Shown here in pieces: positions 20,494 through 28,683 of a DNA stretch of 32,823 nt (positions are counted from its first letter, which is position 1; each line of letters starts with the position of its first letter). This DNA is from Sphingosinicella sp. Its GTDB lineage: Bacteria > Pseudomonadota > Alphaproteobacteria > Sphingomonadales > Sphingomonadaceae. Location of the stretch: contig JAEULI010000110.1 in the NCBI GenBank assembly GCA_016793845.1, forward strand, positions 1 to 32,823, written 5' to 3'. The notes under the pieces were generated by a model. It had not been told where the DNA came from. It saw nothing but the letters and a program-made list of their open reading frames with translations, and searched no databases. A program made the translations under genes and the position numbers.

Positions 20494-21353
20494 TTCAGCA
20501 CCCGGCCCGCCACGCCGCGCAGCGTCTCCACCACCGGCGGCGGCCAGAGCGCCGGGTCGGTGATGATGGCATGGTCGAGCGCATGGTCGCAGCCCTGCGG
20601 GCAGGCAGACGGCGCCCAAGCCGCCGCGACCGCCGCAACGAGCGCGCGTGCATTGGCGCTGTTGCCGTGCATCACTTCCAGTATGTCGGCGACGTTCGCG
20701 CCCTCCTCGGCCGGGCGCCAGCTGTCGTAATCCGTCACCATCGCGACGCTCGCGTAGCAAAGCTCCGCCTCGCGGGCGAGCGCGGCCTCCGGCATGTTGG
20801 TCATGCCGATCACGTCGAAGCCAGCCGCCACGTAGGCGCGCGATTCGGCGCGTGTGGAGAACTGCGGGCCTTCCATCGCAAGGTATGTGCCGCCCGAAAC
20901 GAACGGAATGCCGAGCGCCTTCGCCGCGTCCGCTACGCGCGCGCCGAGTGGGCCGCATACGGGATCGGCAAGGCTCACATGCGCGACGATGCCGTTTCCG
21001 AAGAAGGACTTCACCCGCCCCCGCGTGCGATCGACGAACTGGTCGACGAGCACGAACGTACCGGGGCTGAGCGCTTCCTTGAACGATCCGCAGGCCGAGA
21101 GCGACAGCACATGCGTGCAGCCCGCCGCCTTCAGCGCGGCGATATTCGCGCGATAAGGAACTTCTGACGGCGTCAGCCTGTGCCCACGGCCATGACGGGG
21201 CAGGAAGACGAGATCCGCCTGCCCGAGCCGCCCGAACAGCAATTCATCGGAAGGCGCGCCGAAAGGCGTATCGACGGCACGCCATGAGACATCGGTGAGC
21301 GAGCCGAGAGCATAGAGCCCGCTGCCGCCGATGATGCCGAGCTTGCCCCCCAT
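20490..21353 (-). CDS. mtnP: S-methyl-5'-thioadenosine phosphorylase
   Basis: A 287-aa enzyme that phosphorolyses methylthioadenosine (from polyamine or homoserine-lactone synthesis) to adenine and 5-methylthioribose-1-P. The phosphate site is IGGSGLY (residues 8-14) and PRHGRGH. The base/ribose region is MEGPQFSTRAESR with MTNMPEA. TDYDSW carries the two Asp residues that favour 6-amino purines, so MTAP is more likely than a guanosine/inosine phosphorylase. It starts 15 nt after petC with no clear SD and overlaps apt by 4 nt. No terminator is seen after petC, so it probably shares the bc1 transcript. Confidence 0.95.
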   Translation of the reverse strand: MGGKLGIIGGSGLYALGSLTDVSWRAVDTPFGAPSDELLFGRLGQADLVFLPRHGRGHRLTPSEVPYRANIAALKAAGCTHVLSLSACGSFKEALSPGTFVLVDQFVDRTRGRVKSFFGNGIVAHVSLADPVCGPLGARVADAAKALGIPFVSGGTYLAMEGPQFSTRAESRAYVAAGFDVIGMTNMPEAALAREAELCYASVAMVTDYDSWRPAEEGANVADILEVMHGNSANARALVAAVAAAWAPSACPQGCDHALDHAIITDPALWPPPVVETLRGVAGRVLK

Positions 21354-21368
21354 CGCCCGGTGCCGGGC

Positions 21369-22202
21369 CTAGTGCTTGATGCCCGCCCAGACCCTGCGAT
21401 AGCTGAGGTAGGCCAGCGTCGTCAGGATCAGCAGGAAGGCGATCACGCCCACGCCCGCCCGCTTGCGCGCTTCGAGCTTCGGCTCTGCCGCCCAGGTGAG
21501 GAACGCCGCGACGTCCTGCGACATCTGGTCGACGGTCGCTTCCGGCTGGCCTTCCGCATACGTCACCTGGCCCGCGCTGAGCGGCGGTGCCATCGCGATC
21601 GCGAGGCTGTGGAAGTAGGGGTTGTAGTGGAGCGGCGCCTCGGGGCGACGGTCAGCCGGGAAGTTCGCCGGCACATCAGCGAAGCCGCTGAGCAGCGAGT
21701 AGACGTAGTTCGAACCGTCAGGACGCGCCTTGGTGATCAGCGAAAGGTCGGGCGGCAGCGCGTTGTTGTTCGCGGCGCGCGCGGCGATCTCGTTCGCGTA
21801 CACGAGCGGGATCTTGTCCGACGGGATCGCCGTGCGGGTTGCAGCCTCGCCGGTGTCCGGGTTGATCGTCGGCACTTCGTGCGTCCAGTTCTTGGCGATC
21901 GCCTTCACCTCGGCCTCGGAGAAGCCGATCTCGCCGAGGTTGCGGAACGCGATGCGGTTCAGGCTGTGGCAGGCCGAGCAGACTTCCTTGTAGACCTGAA
22001 AGCCGCGCTGCAGCTGAACGCGGTCGTAGCCGCCGAACACGCCGAGTCCGATCGGGCCGTCCCACGACCAGTGCACCTTCTTGGGGTGCTCGTGGAACGC
22101 GAGCGTCGGATCAACTTCCGTCGCTTCGCGGGGCGAGAGCGCTGCGAACAGCAGGACCACGCAGAAAACGGCGCCGATGGCGATTCCGAAAAGACGAACC
22201 AT
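21369..22202 (-). CDS. petC: Cytochrome c1 of the bc1 complex
   Basis: A 277-aa haem-c subunit that passes electrons from the Rieske protein to a soluble or membrane cytochrome c. The N-terminal hydrophobic segment (1-22) is a signal/anchor. Haem attaches through CSACH (Cys75, Cys78, His79), and Met204 in AIAMAPPL is the sixth ligand. A C-terminal transmembrane helix lies at about 250-270. All expected haem contacts are present. It is third in petABC, 13 bp after petB. Confidence 0.97.
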   Translation of the reverse strand: MVRLFGIAIGAVFCVVLLFAALSPREATEVDPTLAFHEHPKKVHWSWDGPIGLGVFGGYDRVQLQRGFQVYKEVCSACHSLNRIAFRNLGEIGFSEAEVKAIAKNWTHEVPTINPDTGEAATRTAIPSDKIPLVYANEIAARAANNNALPPDLSLITKARPDGSNYVYSLLSGFADVPANFPADRRPEAPLHYNPYFHSLAIAMAPPLSAGQVTYAEGQPEATVDQMSQDVAAFLTWAAEPKLEARKRAGVGVIAFLLILTTLAYLSYRRVWAGIKH

Positions 22203-22215
22203 GACGTCGTGTCCC

Positions 22216-23502
22216 TTATTCGGCCGGCTGCGCCGCGTTGGCGGGCGCGGGTTCAGATTTGCCGAGCACGGCTTCGGCGATCGAGTTGGGCAGCGGGAGC
22301 GGCCGCTCGATGCGCGAGACGATCGGCAGGATGATGAGGAAGTGCGCGAAGTAATACATCGACGCGATCTGGCTGATCCGCACCCACGGCTCTTCGGCCG
22401 GCTTGCCGCCGCAGATGCCGAGGATGAGCAGGTCGAACATCAGCACCCAGAACAGCTGCTTCGAAACCGGCTTGAAGCGGTTCGACTTGACGTTCGAGCC
22501 GTCGAGCCACGGCAGGAAGAACAGCAGCAGGATCGCCGCGAACATCGCGAGCACGCCCCAGAGCTTCGCCGGCAGGATGAAGTCCACCGTGAAGGCGCGC
22601 AGGATCGCGTAGAACGGCCAGAAGTACCATTCGGGAACGATGTGCGCCGGGGTCGAGATCGGGTTCGCCGGAATGTAGTTGTCCGGGTGACCGAGATAGT
22701 TCGGCAGGAAGAACACGAACACCGAGAAGACGATCAGGTAGACGCCCGCGCCGAACAGGTCCTTCGCGGTGAAATAGGGGTGGAACGGCAGCGTATCCGC
22801 CGGGCCCTTCACGTCGATGCCCGCCGGGTTGTTCGAACCCGGGATGTGCAGCGACCAGATCTTCAAGATGACGACACCCGCGATCACGAACGGCAGCAGG
22901 TAGTGCAGGCTGAAGAAGCGGTTGAGCGTGGCGTTATCGACCGCGAAGCCGCCGAGCAGAAGCGTCACGATGCTGTCGCCGACCACCGGAATGGCCGAGA
23001 ACAGGTTGGTGATGACGGTCGCGCCCCAGAAGCTCATCTGGCCCCACGGCAGCACGTAGCCCATGAAACCCGTGGCCATCATCAGCAGCAGGATGACGAC
23101 GCCGAGCATCCACACGAGCTCGCGCGGCGCCTTGTAGCTGCCGTAGTAGAGCCCGCGGAAGATGTGGATGTAGACCACGATGAAGAAGAAGCTCGCCCCG
23201 TTGGCGTGCGCGTAGCGCAGCAGCCAGCCGTAGTTCACGTCGCGCATGATGTGCTCGACCGAATCGAAGGCGACGAGCGTGTTCGCACCGAAGTGCATCG
23301 CAAGCACGATGCCCGTGACGATCTGGATCAGCAGCGCAAGGCCGGACAGAACGCCGAAGTTCCACCAGTAGTTGATGTTCCGCGGCACCGGATAGCCAGC
23401 GCCGACGCTGTTGTAGACGAGGCGCGGCAGCGGCAGGCGCGAATCCAGCCACTGCATGAACGGGTGCTTCGGCTGATAGTGGTTTGCCCAGGGAAAGCTC
23501 AT
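22216..23502 (-). CDS. petB: Cytochrome b of the bc1 complex, with Lys at a haem-ligand position
   Basis: A 428-aa integral membrane quinol-oxidising subunit with about eight helices. Helix B has His99 and His113, 14 residues apart (YAHANG, YIHIFRG). Helix D has His200 (SLHYLLPF), but 14 residues on, where the partner histidine should be, the protein reads Lys214 (VILKIWSLH, codon AAG at 22863-22861). His219, five residues on, matches the Qi-site histidine next to the usual ligand, so the helix is in register. The Qo motif PEWY is at 290-293 and SNNP at 223-226. Length and frame are otherwise normal. It follows petA by 6 bp. Confidence 0.96.
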   Translation of the reverse strand: MSFPWANHYQPKHPFMQWLDSRLPLPRLVYNSVGAGYPVPRNINYWWNFGVLSGLALLIQIVTGIVLAMHFGANTLVAFDSVEHIMRDVNYGWLLRYAHANGASFFFIVVYIHIFRGLYYGSYKAPRELVWMLGVVILLLMMATGFMGYVLPWGQMSFWGATVITNLFSAIPVVGDSIVTLLLGGFAVDNATLNRFFSLHYLLPFVIAGVVILKIWSLHIPGSNNPAGIDVKGPADTLPFHPYFTAKDLFGAGVYLIVFSVFVFFLPNYLGHPDNYIPANPISTPAHIVPEWYFWPFYAILRAFTVDFILPAKLWGVLAMFAAILLLFFLPWLDGSNVKSNRFKPVSKQLFWVLMFDLLILGICGGKPAEEPWVRISQIASMYYFAHFLIILPIVSRIERPLPLPNSIAEAVLGKSEPAPANAAQPAE

Positions 23503-23508
23503 CGCCGG

Positions 23509-24072
23509 TTATCCAATCTGAACGCGCGTGTCGGACGTGAAGGCGTACTCGGGCACTTCGAGGTTCTTCGGTGCCGGGCCTTTGCGGATACGCGCCGCGG
23601 TGTCGTAGTGCGAACCGTGGCAGGGGCAGAAGTAGCCGCCGTAGTCGCCGCGATTCTCGCCTTCCGCCGCACCAAGCGGCACGCAGCCGAGGTGGGTGCA
23701 GACGCCGAGCGTGATCAGCCAGTTCGCCTTGCCTTCCTTGGTGCGCTCGGCGAGCGTCTGCGGGTCGCGCAGGTCCGAAACCGGCACCTTGTTCGCCTCG
23801 GCGATCTCGGTGGGCGTCAGGTTGCGCACGAACACGGGCTTGCCGCGCCAGTTGAGCTTGATCGCCTGCCCGACCGCGACCGGTGCGAGATCGACCTCGA
23901 TCGAGGCGAGCGCCAGCACGTCGGCGGACGGATTCATCTGGTCCACGAGCGGCCAGGCGGCCGCCGCAGCGCCGACGCCCACAAAGGCGCCGGTTGCGAC
24001 ATGGATGAAGTCGCGGCGGCGCACGCCTTCATCGGTGATCGGATGACCGGTGGTGTCTTCGACTGTCGTCAT
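23509..24072 (-). CDS. petA: Rieske iron-sulfur protein of the bc1 complex
   Basis: A 187-aa subunit carrying the Rieske [2Fe-2S] cluster on the periplasmic side. A Tat-type N-terminus (RRRDFIHVATGAF, 18-30) runs into the single membrane anchor (about 25-42). A hinge precedes the cluster domain with CTHLGC (Cys125, His127, Cys130) and CPCHGSH (Cys149, Cys151, His152): the four ligands and both disulfide cysteines. It is first in petA-petB-petC-mtnP-apt and diverges from trmL across 158 bp holding a candidate promoter and a hairpin. Confidence 0.97.
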   Translation of the reverse strand: MTTVEDTTGHPITDEGVRRRDFIHVATGAFVGVGAAAAAWPLVDQMNPSADVLALASIEVDLAPVAVGQAIKLNWRGKPVFVRNLTPTEIAEANKVPVSDLRDPQTLAERTKEGKANWLITLGVCTHLGCVPLGAAEGENRGDYGGYFCPCHGSHYDTAARIRKGPAPKNLEVPEYAFTSDTRVQIG

Positions 24073-24097
24073 TCACTAACCCCGCGCGCGGGAGATA

Positions 24098-24118
24098 TTC
24101 GGGCAGGCTCCGCCCGAA
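24098..24118 (-). promoter_or_regulatory. Perfect hairpin in the petA leader
   Basis: TTCGGGC (24098-24104), a 7-nt loop and GCCCGAA (24112-24118), 25 bp upstream of the petA ATG and downstream of the candidate promoter. It could be an RNA stem or an operator half-site pair. It has no T-tract. Confidence 0.4.
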
Positions 24119-24147
24119 CGCCCCCTTAGGTTCGATGCTTGGGCGCC

Positions 24148-24176
24148 TGATAGCCGCCGATGCCCCTTGGCCGCAA
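24148..24176 (-). promoter_or_regulatory. Candidate promoter of petABC-mtnP-apt
   Basis: On the minus strand, TTGCGG (24176-24171), a 17-bp spacer and CTATCA (24153-24148). The -10 resembles the alphaproteobacterial CTATAT form. The predicted start near 24141 gives a leader of about 70 nt that includes the 24098-24118 hairpin. Confidence 0.42.
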
Positions 24177-24230
24177 TGGTCAAAATTGGCGCATTGCTGT
24201 CGAGGCATGGCTGGGCTAGCGCAAGGCGCC

Positions 24231-24680
24231 ATGCGCATCGCCCTTTTCCAGCCCGATCTGCCGCCCAACGTCGGCACGCTGGTGCGGATGGGCGCGTGTC
24301 TCGGCCTTCCCGTGGACATCATCCGCCCGTGCGGCTTTCCGCTGGGACGTGAGGCGCTTCGCCGCAGTGCGATGGACTATTTCGAGCACGCCGACATCCA
24401 TATCCACGCCGACTGGGCAGCGTTTCAGGAAAATGTGCCCGGCCGCCGCGTGCTGCTGACGACCAAGGCCGCGATGCCCTATACCGACGCGACCTACCTG
24501 CCGGGCGACGTGCTGGTGGTAGGTCAGGAAACGGTGGGCGCCCCCGATTTCGTGCACGAAGCCGCCGCGCTTCGTGTCCGCATCCCGATGAAGCCGGGCC
24601 TGCGCTCGCTGAACGTCGCGCTTGCCGCCGCGATGGTGGCGGGCGAGGCCCTCAGACAAACAGGATTCTCTCCCCAATGA
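24231..24680 (+). CDS. trmL: tRNA (cytidine(34)-2'-O)-methyltransferase
   Basis: A 149-aa SPOUT-class enzyme that 2'-O-methylates the wobble base of certain tRNA-Leu species with SAM. The N-terminus ([20 protein letters not shown]) and the knot motifs GQETVGAP and [15 protein letters not shown] are typical; family length is about 150. ATG 24231 is chosen over an in-frame start at 24135 because it gives the family N-terminus and has AAGG upstream. It overlaps hemF by 4 nt (ATGA). Confidence 0.93.
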   Translation: MRIALFQPDLPPNVGTLVRMGACLGLPVDIIRPCGFPLGREALRRSAMDYFEHADIHIHADWAAFQENVPGRRVLLTTKAAMPYTDATYLPGDVLVVGQETVGAPDFVHEAAALRVRIPMKPGLRSLNVALAAAMVAGEALRQTGFSPQ

Positions 24681-25531
24681 CGACTTTCGACGCCCGCCAG
24701 ACCGCCGCAGCCGATTGGTTCCGAACCCTTCGCGACCGCATCTGCGCGGCTTTCGAGGCGCTTGAGGACGATCTTGGCGGCGATGCCGCGCCCGGCCGAT
24801 TCGAACGCAGGAGCTGGGAGCGCGCCGATCATTCGGGCGCCCCCGGAGGCGGCGGCACGATGTCGGTGATGAAGGGCCGCGTGTTCGAGAAGGTCGGGGT
24901 CAACATCTCCACCGTCCACGGCGCGTTCGATCCCGAGTTTGCAAAAACGATCCCCGGCGCGGCCGAAGACCCGCGCTTTTTTGCCACAGGCATCAGCCTC
25001 GTCGCGCACATGGTGAACCCGCATGTGCCCGCCGTTCACATGAACACGCGCTACCTCGTCACCACGAAAGCGTGGTTCGGCGGCGGCGCGGACCTCAACC
25101 CGCCGATTCCCGTCGAAGCGGACACCGCCGACTGGCACGCCGCCTTCAAGGCCAGCTGCGACCGGCACGACCCCGCCTACTTCCCGCGCTTCAAGGCATG
25201 GTGCGACGAGTATTTCTTCATCAAGCACCGGAACGTGGCGCGCGGGCAGGGCGGCATTTTCTACGACCAGCTCGCAAGCGGCGACTGGGACGCGGACTTC
25301 GCCTTCACGCGCGACGTCGGCGAAACGTTCCTCGGCACCTACCCGGAGCTTGTCCGCCGCCACATGCATGAGGACTGGACCGCGGAAGACCGCGCCCGGC
25401 AGCTCGCCTACCGGGGGCTCTACACGGAGTTCAACCTCGTCTACGACCGGGGGACGCTGTTCGGCCTCAAGACCGGCGGCAACATCGACGCGATCCTGAT
25501 GAGCCTGCCGCCGGTGGCGACGTGGGAGTGA
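24677..25531 (+). CDS. hemF: Oxygen-dependent coproporphyrinogen III oxidase
   Basis: A 284-aa enzyme of haem synthesis that decarboxylates coproporphyrinogen III to protoporphyrinogen IX using O2. Recognisable blocks are [19 protein letters not shown] near the N-terminus, [20 protein letters not shown] in the middle, [17 protein letters not shown], and [20 protein letters not shown] at the C-terminus. It is coupled to trmL by a 4-nt overlap. It converges on the membrane-protein gene with a 10-bp gap. It stands next to petABC, which needs haem. Confidence 0.97.
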   Translation: MTTFDARQTAAADWFRTLRDRICAAFEALEDDLGGDAAPGRFERRSWERADHSGAPGGGGTMSVMKGRVFEKVGVNISTVHGAFDPEFAKTIPGAAEDPRFFATGISLVAHMVNPHVPAVHMNTRYLVTTKAWFGGGADLNPPIPVEADTADWHAAFKASCDRHDPAYFPRFKAWCDEYFFIKHRNVARGQGGIFYDQLASGDWDADFAFTRDVGETFLGTYPELVRRHMHEDWTAEDRARQLAYRGLYTEFNLVYDRGTLFGLKTGGNIDAILMSLPPVATWE

Positions 25532-25541
25532 AACCGGGACG

Positions 25542-26261
25542 CTAAGCCGCCAGCTGGCGGTAGATATTCGCGGACAGCACCGAGACGAAGACGCTGAACA
25601 CGGCGCCGACGATCGAGATCAGAAGCTCGGTGAGGAAGGAGGGGTTTTCCGGCGTGCCGCCCGTGGCGGCGAGCCCGATCGCGCCGACAAGCCCGCTCAG
25701 GATCGCGAAGATCAGCACGAACACCGCGAAAATCGCGAAAATGCGGCCGACATTGCCCGCGGTCATCGCCCAGCTGCGGCGCAGCGCATCGGCCGCGCGC
25801 GCATTCTCGCCCGCGATGATCGCCGCCAGCAGCGACAGGCGCAGCGCGAAATAGACCGCGACCGCCGTGAGCAGGAGCAGAAGTGCGCCCGTCGCCGTCG
25901 ACGCCTGCTGCAAACCCGCCAGATACATGACGCCGACCGGCATGAAGACGACGACGACGGCAAGGCTGGCAAGGACGATGCGGGGCGTCAGGCCCACGGC
26001 ACGGCGAATCGCCGACCCGGCGTCGATGCTGGGAAACAGCACCAGCAGCACGATGGCGGCCTGCCCGATCACGCCGATAAGCCCGCCCACGGCCTGCGCG
26101 AGCTGGGCATTCTGCTCGCCGAGCGCCTTTTCATCGGCGAAGCGCGCGATCAGCAGCGAGGGCATGAACACGAAGGCGGCGGCCGGCAGCGCAAACTCGC
26201 CGAAGCGGCGCTGCACGTCAGCGATCGTGTCGGTCCAGGCCTTGCCGATCGCTAGCGCCAC
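25542..26261 (-). CDS. Multi-pass membrane protein, unknown function
   Basis: A 239-aa protein with a short N-terminal amphipathic part and about five or six hydrophobic helices, the last running almost to the C-terminus. The middle segment GENARAADALRRSWAMTAGN resembles cytoplasmic loops of the glycerophosphodiester-phosphodiesterase-type membrane domain family, but I cannot name the family with certainty. It starts at GTG 26261, supported by AGGGGG 9 nt upstream; nearby ATGs are out of frame. It is last in DUF1476-bolA-grxD-membrane protein, 31 bp after grxD. Confidence 0.75.
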   Translation of the reverse strand: MALAIGKAWTDTIADVQRRFGEFALPAAAFVFMPSLLIARFADEKALGEQNAQLAQAVGGLIGVIGQAAIVLLVLFPSIDAGSAIRRAVGLTPRIVLASLAVVVVFMPVGVMYLAGLQQASTATGALLLLLTAVAVYFALRLSLLAAIIAGENARAADALRRSWAMTAGNVGRIFAIFAVFVLIFAILSGLVGAIGLAATGGTPENPSFLTELLISIVGAVFSVFVSVLSANIYRQLAA

Positions 26262-26292
26262 GCATCATCCCCCTTATCGAAAAAACACCGGT

Positions 26293-26622
26293 TCAGGCGG
26301 CGTGCGGAACGCCCTTTTCGGCGAGCAGGTCGTGCAGCTCGCCTGATTCGAACATTTCCATCATGATGTCGCTGCCGCCCACGAACTCGCCCTTCACATA
26401 GAGCTGCGGGATCGTCGGCCAGTCGCTGAACGCCTTGATGCCCTGCCGAAGCTCGGCATCCTGCAGCACGTCGGCACTGTCGTATTCGACGCCGAGGTGC
26501 TCGAGGATGGCGATGGCGCGGCTCGAAAAGCCGCACTGCGGGAACAGCGGCGTGCCCTTCATGAACAGCACGACGTCGCTGCCGTTCACCTTCTCGGCGA
26601 TTCGGGTGTTGATATCGGTCAT
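26293..26622 (-). CDS. grxD: Monothiol glutaredoxin, Grx4 type
   Basis: A 109-aa CGFS glutaredoxin. The active site CGFS is at 30-33 (PQCGFSSRA), the cis-Pro loop is WPTIPQLYVKGEFVGG, and the GSH/cluster-binding end is GGSDIMMEM. Such proteins carry a [2Fe-2S] cluster bridged with glutathione, donate it to apo-proteins and pair with BolA. The SD GGAG is well placed 8 nt upstream. It follows bolA by 19 bp. Confidence 0.97.
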   Translation of the reverse strand: MTDINTRIAEKVNGSDVVLFMKGTPLFPQCGFSSRAIAILEHLGVEYDSADVLQDAELRQGIKAFSDWPTIPQLYVKGEFVGGSDIMMEMFESGELHDLLAEKGVPHAA

Positions 26623-26641
26623 GTGTTGCTCCTCGTCCGGC

Positions 26642-26875
26642 TCAGGCCGGAACCTCGGTGGTCAGCTGCAAGGCGTGCAGTTCGCCGCCCATGCGGCCGC
26701 CGAGCGCCGCATAGACCATCTGGTGCTGGCGAACGCGCGGCAGGCCCCGGAAGGCCTCCGAGACCACGCGCGCCGCATAATGATCGCCGTCGCCGGCAAG
26801 GTCGGTGATCTCCACCACCGCATCCGGCAGCGCCGTGCGGATCATCCCTTCGATCGCGCCTGCGTCCATCGGCAT
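26642..26875 (-). CDS. bolA: BolA family protein
   Basis: A 77-aa BolA protein. The beta1-beta2 loop GDGDHY (His32) and the invariant VRQHQMVYAALG (His51) are the residues that coordinate or approach the Fe-S cluster shared with monothiol glutaredoxin. Start at 26875 with GAGGG 7 nt upstream; an internal Met3 is a weaker choice. It lies between the DUF1476 gene (10 bp) and grxD (19 bp) in one operon, supporting a BolA-GrxD complex. Confidence 0.93.
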   Translation of the reverse strand: MPMDAGAIEGMIRTALPDAVVEITDLAGDGDHYAARVVSEAFRGLPRVRQHQMVYAALGGRMGGELHALQLTTEVPA

Positions 26876-26885
26876 CGCGCGGCCC

Positions 26886-27209
26886 TCAAACTTCCTCGAT
26901 GAACTGGCGGCGCGCCTCGACGAGCTTTTCCTCCATCGCGCGGCGCACCTCGTGCTCGGAAACCTCCACGCCCTTGGCGGTCAGGTCGCCGTAGACCTTG
27001 CGGAACACGTCGTCGTCGCCGGCTTCCTCGAAGTCGGCGGCCACAACCTCGCGCGCATAGGCATCGGCCTCGGCCGTCGTCAGCCCCAGCTTTTCCGCCG
27101 CCCAGTTGCCGAGCAGGCGGTTGCGCCGCGCCGTGACCTTGAACTGCAGCTCGGCATCGCGCGCGAAGCGATTCTCGAAAGCCTTTTCGCGGTCGTTGAG
27201 ATTGGTCAT
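26886..27209 (-). CDS. DUF1476 protein, F1-ATPase zeta-subunit-like regulator
   Basis: A 107-aa, mostly helical protein. The N-terminus DREKAFENRFARDAELQFK followed by ARRNRLLGNWAAEKLGL is the DUF1476 signature. In Paracoccus the DUF1476 protein is the zeta subunit, whose N-terminus enters F1 and blocks ATP hydrolysis. Whether this copy inhibits is unknown, since inhibitory strength varies among alphaproteobacteria. The start at 27209 gives the family N-terminus; a longer frame to 27239 uses TTG. It leads the operon with bolA and grxD and has a good candidate promoter. Confidence 0.88.
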   Translation of the reverse strand: MTNLNDREKAFENRFARDAELQFKVTARRNRLLGNWAAEKLGLTTAEADAYAREVVAADFEEAGDDDVFRKVYGDLTAKGVEVSEHEVRRAMEEKLVEARRQFIEEV

Positions 27210-27256
27210 GACGGGCGTGTGTCCTTCCTTGGCTGGCAAGCCGGGTTATCGGGGCC

Positions 27257-27285
27257 TAGATAGAGAGGCACCGCACCCGGTTCAA
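27257..27285 (-). promoter_or_regulatory. Candidate promoter of DUF1476-bolA-grxD
   Basis: On the minus strand, TTGAAC (27285-27280), a 17-bp spacer and TATCTA (27262-27257), about 48 bp upstream of the DUF1476 start, in the divergent gap to the DUF3667 gene. I saw no comparable plus-strand promoter. Confidence 0.5.
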
Positions 27286-27366
27286 CTGCAAGCAGCACGC
27301 TTGATCGTCGCAGCTTTTGCGCCGAAACTTGGGCGGCGGACATTCAGGCAGGCGGGGCGGGAAGCA

Positions 27367-28512
27367 ATGAGCGGCGAGATCGATGCGGCGGGCACCCTGA
27401 TCGCGGGCGGCCTCGTGGCCTCCGCGCTCGATGGTGAGGACGGCAAAGCGGGCGACGTACAGACGATCTGCCCGAACTGCGACACCCCCATCGTCGGCCA
27501 TTACTGCCACGAATGCGGGCAAAGCGCGCATCTTCCGCGGTCGATCGGCCATATCTTCCACGACATCATGCACGGCGTGCTGCACTTCGACAGCAAGGGC
27601 TGGCGCACCCTGCCGATGCTGGTGACGCGTCCCGGCACGCTGACCCGCGACTATGTGGAGGGGAAGCGCGCCCGCTACGTCGCGCCCTTCTCGATGTTCC
27701 TGTTCACCGTGTTCGTGATGTATTTCACCTTCGCCATGGTCGGCGGGCCCAACGTCAACCTTGCGGACGCGGTGCATCTCGATCCCAAGAGCGTCGAGGC
27801 GGCGCAGCAGGAGCTCGTCACCGAAACCGCAAAATTGGAGGCGCTCGAGGCGAAGCTGGCTGTCGCAAGGGCAAAGCCGAAGCCGGTGCCCGGCGAGGCC
27901 GCAGAGCTCAAAGCCCAGATCAACGAACTGCGCACCGAGATCGGCATCATGAAGGCGACGCTCGGCACCATGGGCGTCGTGCCGCGCGACCCGGAAAACC
28001 CCGATGCGCCACAGCCGCCGGACTGGCGGGAGGCGCTCACGAAGGTCGTCGACAAGGAGTCCCCGACCGTCAACACTGGCAACCCCGGCCTCGATGCGAA
28101 GCTCAGGAAGGCGCTGAGGAACCCCGAGCTGCTGTTCTACAAGATGCAGCAGTCCGCCTATAAGTTCTCGTTCCTGCTGGTGCCGCTGTCGCTGCCGTTC
28201 GTGTGGCTGCTCTTCCCCCTCCGGCGCAGCACACGCCTTTATGATCACGCGGTGTTCACGCTCTATTCGCTGTCGTTCATGTCGCTTTTGTTCGTGTTTG
28301 CCGTGCTGCTCGCGCGCATCGGTCTCATCAGCTTCGGCAGCGCGATGGCGATCAGCACGTTCGTGCCGCCCGTCCACATGTTCGTGCAGCTGAAGGGCGC
28401 CTACGGCCTCAGCGTCGGCGGCGCACTCGCGCGGACGGTCCTGCTCTCGATGTTCGCGATCGTCGTGCTCACCCTGTTCATGCTCATCATCATGGCGCTC
28501 GGCGCGGTCTGA
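27367..28512 (+). CDS. DUF3667 membrane protein with zinc ribbon
   Basis: A 381-aa protein. A zinc-ribbon-like motif has Cys35, Cys38, Cys47 and Cys50 (CPNC, CHEC). It is followed by the DUF3667 segment (HGVLHFDSKGWRTL; RPGTLTRDYVEGKRARYV) and the first membrane helix (about 108-126). An extramembrane part at about 140-200 looks coiled-coil. Three or four hydrophobic helices follow at about 266-286, 297-316, 325-342 and 355-379. ATG 27367 has GGGAAG upstream; the longer frame lacks family sequence. The function of DUF3667 is unknown. Confidence 0.82.
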   Translation: MSGEIDAAGTLIAGGLVASALDGEDGKAGDVQTICPNCDTPIVGHYCHECGQSAHLPRSIGHIFHDIMHGVLHFDSKGWRTLPMLVTRPGTLTRDYVEGKRARYVAPFSMFLFTVFVMYFTFAMVGGPNVNLADAVHLDPKSVEAAQQELVTETAKLEALEAKLAVARAKPKPVPGEAAELKAQINELRTEIGIMKATLGTMGVVPRDPENPDAPQPPDWREALTKVVDKESPTVNTGNPGLDAKLRKALRNPELLFYKMQQSAYKFSFLLVPLSLPFVWLLFPLRRSTRLYDHAVFTLYSLSFMSLLFVFAVLLARIGLISFGSAMAISTFVPPVHMFVQLKGAYGLSVGGALARTVLLSMFAIVVLTLFMLIIMALGAV

Positions 28513-28560
28513 GCCGCTTCCCCGAGCGCTTGCCCGGAGTGCTGACCCAAAGCGCTTGCA

Positions 28561-28589
28561 TTGTCAGCCCGGCAGGCTTCCGCTATGGC
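28561..28589 (+). promoter_or_regulatory. Candidate promoter of purC
   Basis: TTGTCA (28561-28566), a 17-bp spacer and TATGGC (28584-28589), giving a leader of about 88 nt before purC. The rest of the 171-bp gap shows nothing clear. Confidence 0.42.
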
Positions 28590-28683
28590 GGGTGGTGTGT
28601 TTCCCCGCCTCGGGCACGCGCCAGTCAGCCGGTGCGAACCGGGGCGGTGCTTTTTTCAGACTCCGAATCGAGAAGGTCCGCCG

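Noticed and set aside
25547-25560. 14-bp perfect palindrome CCGCCAGCTGGCGG at the end of the membrane-protein gene
   Set aside because: No loop, no T-tract, and it encodes the C-terminal residues; chance palindromes are common at this GC content.
28513-28683. Purine riboswitch before purC
   Set aside because: No conserved purine-aptamer core or paired P1-P3 stems could be seen; only a plausible promoter is present.
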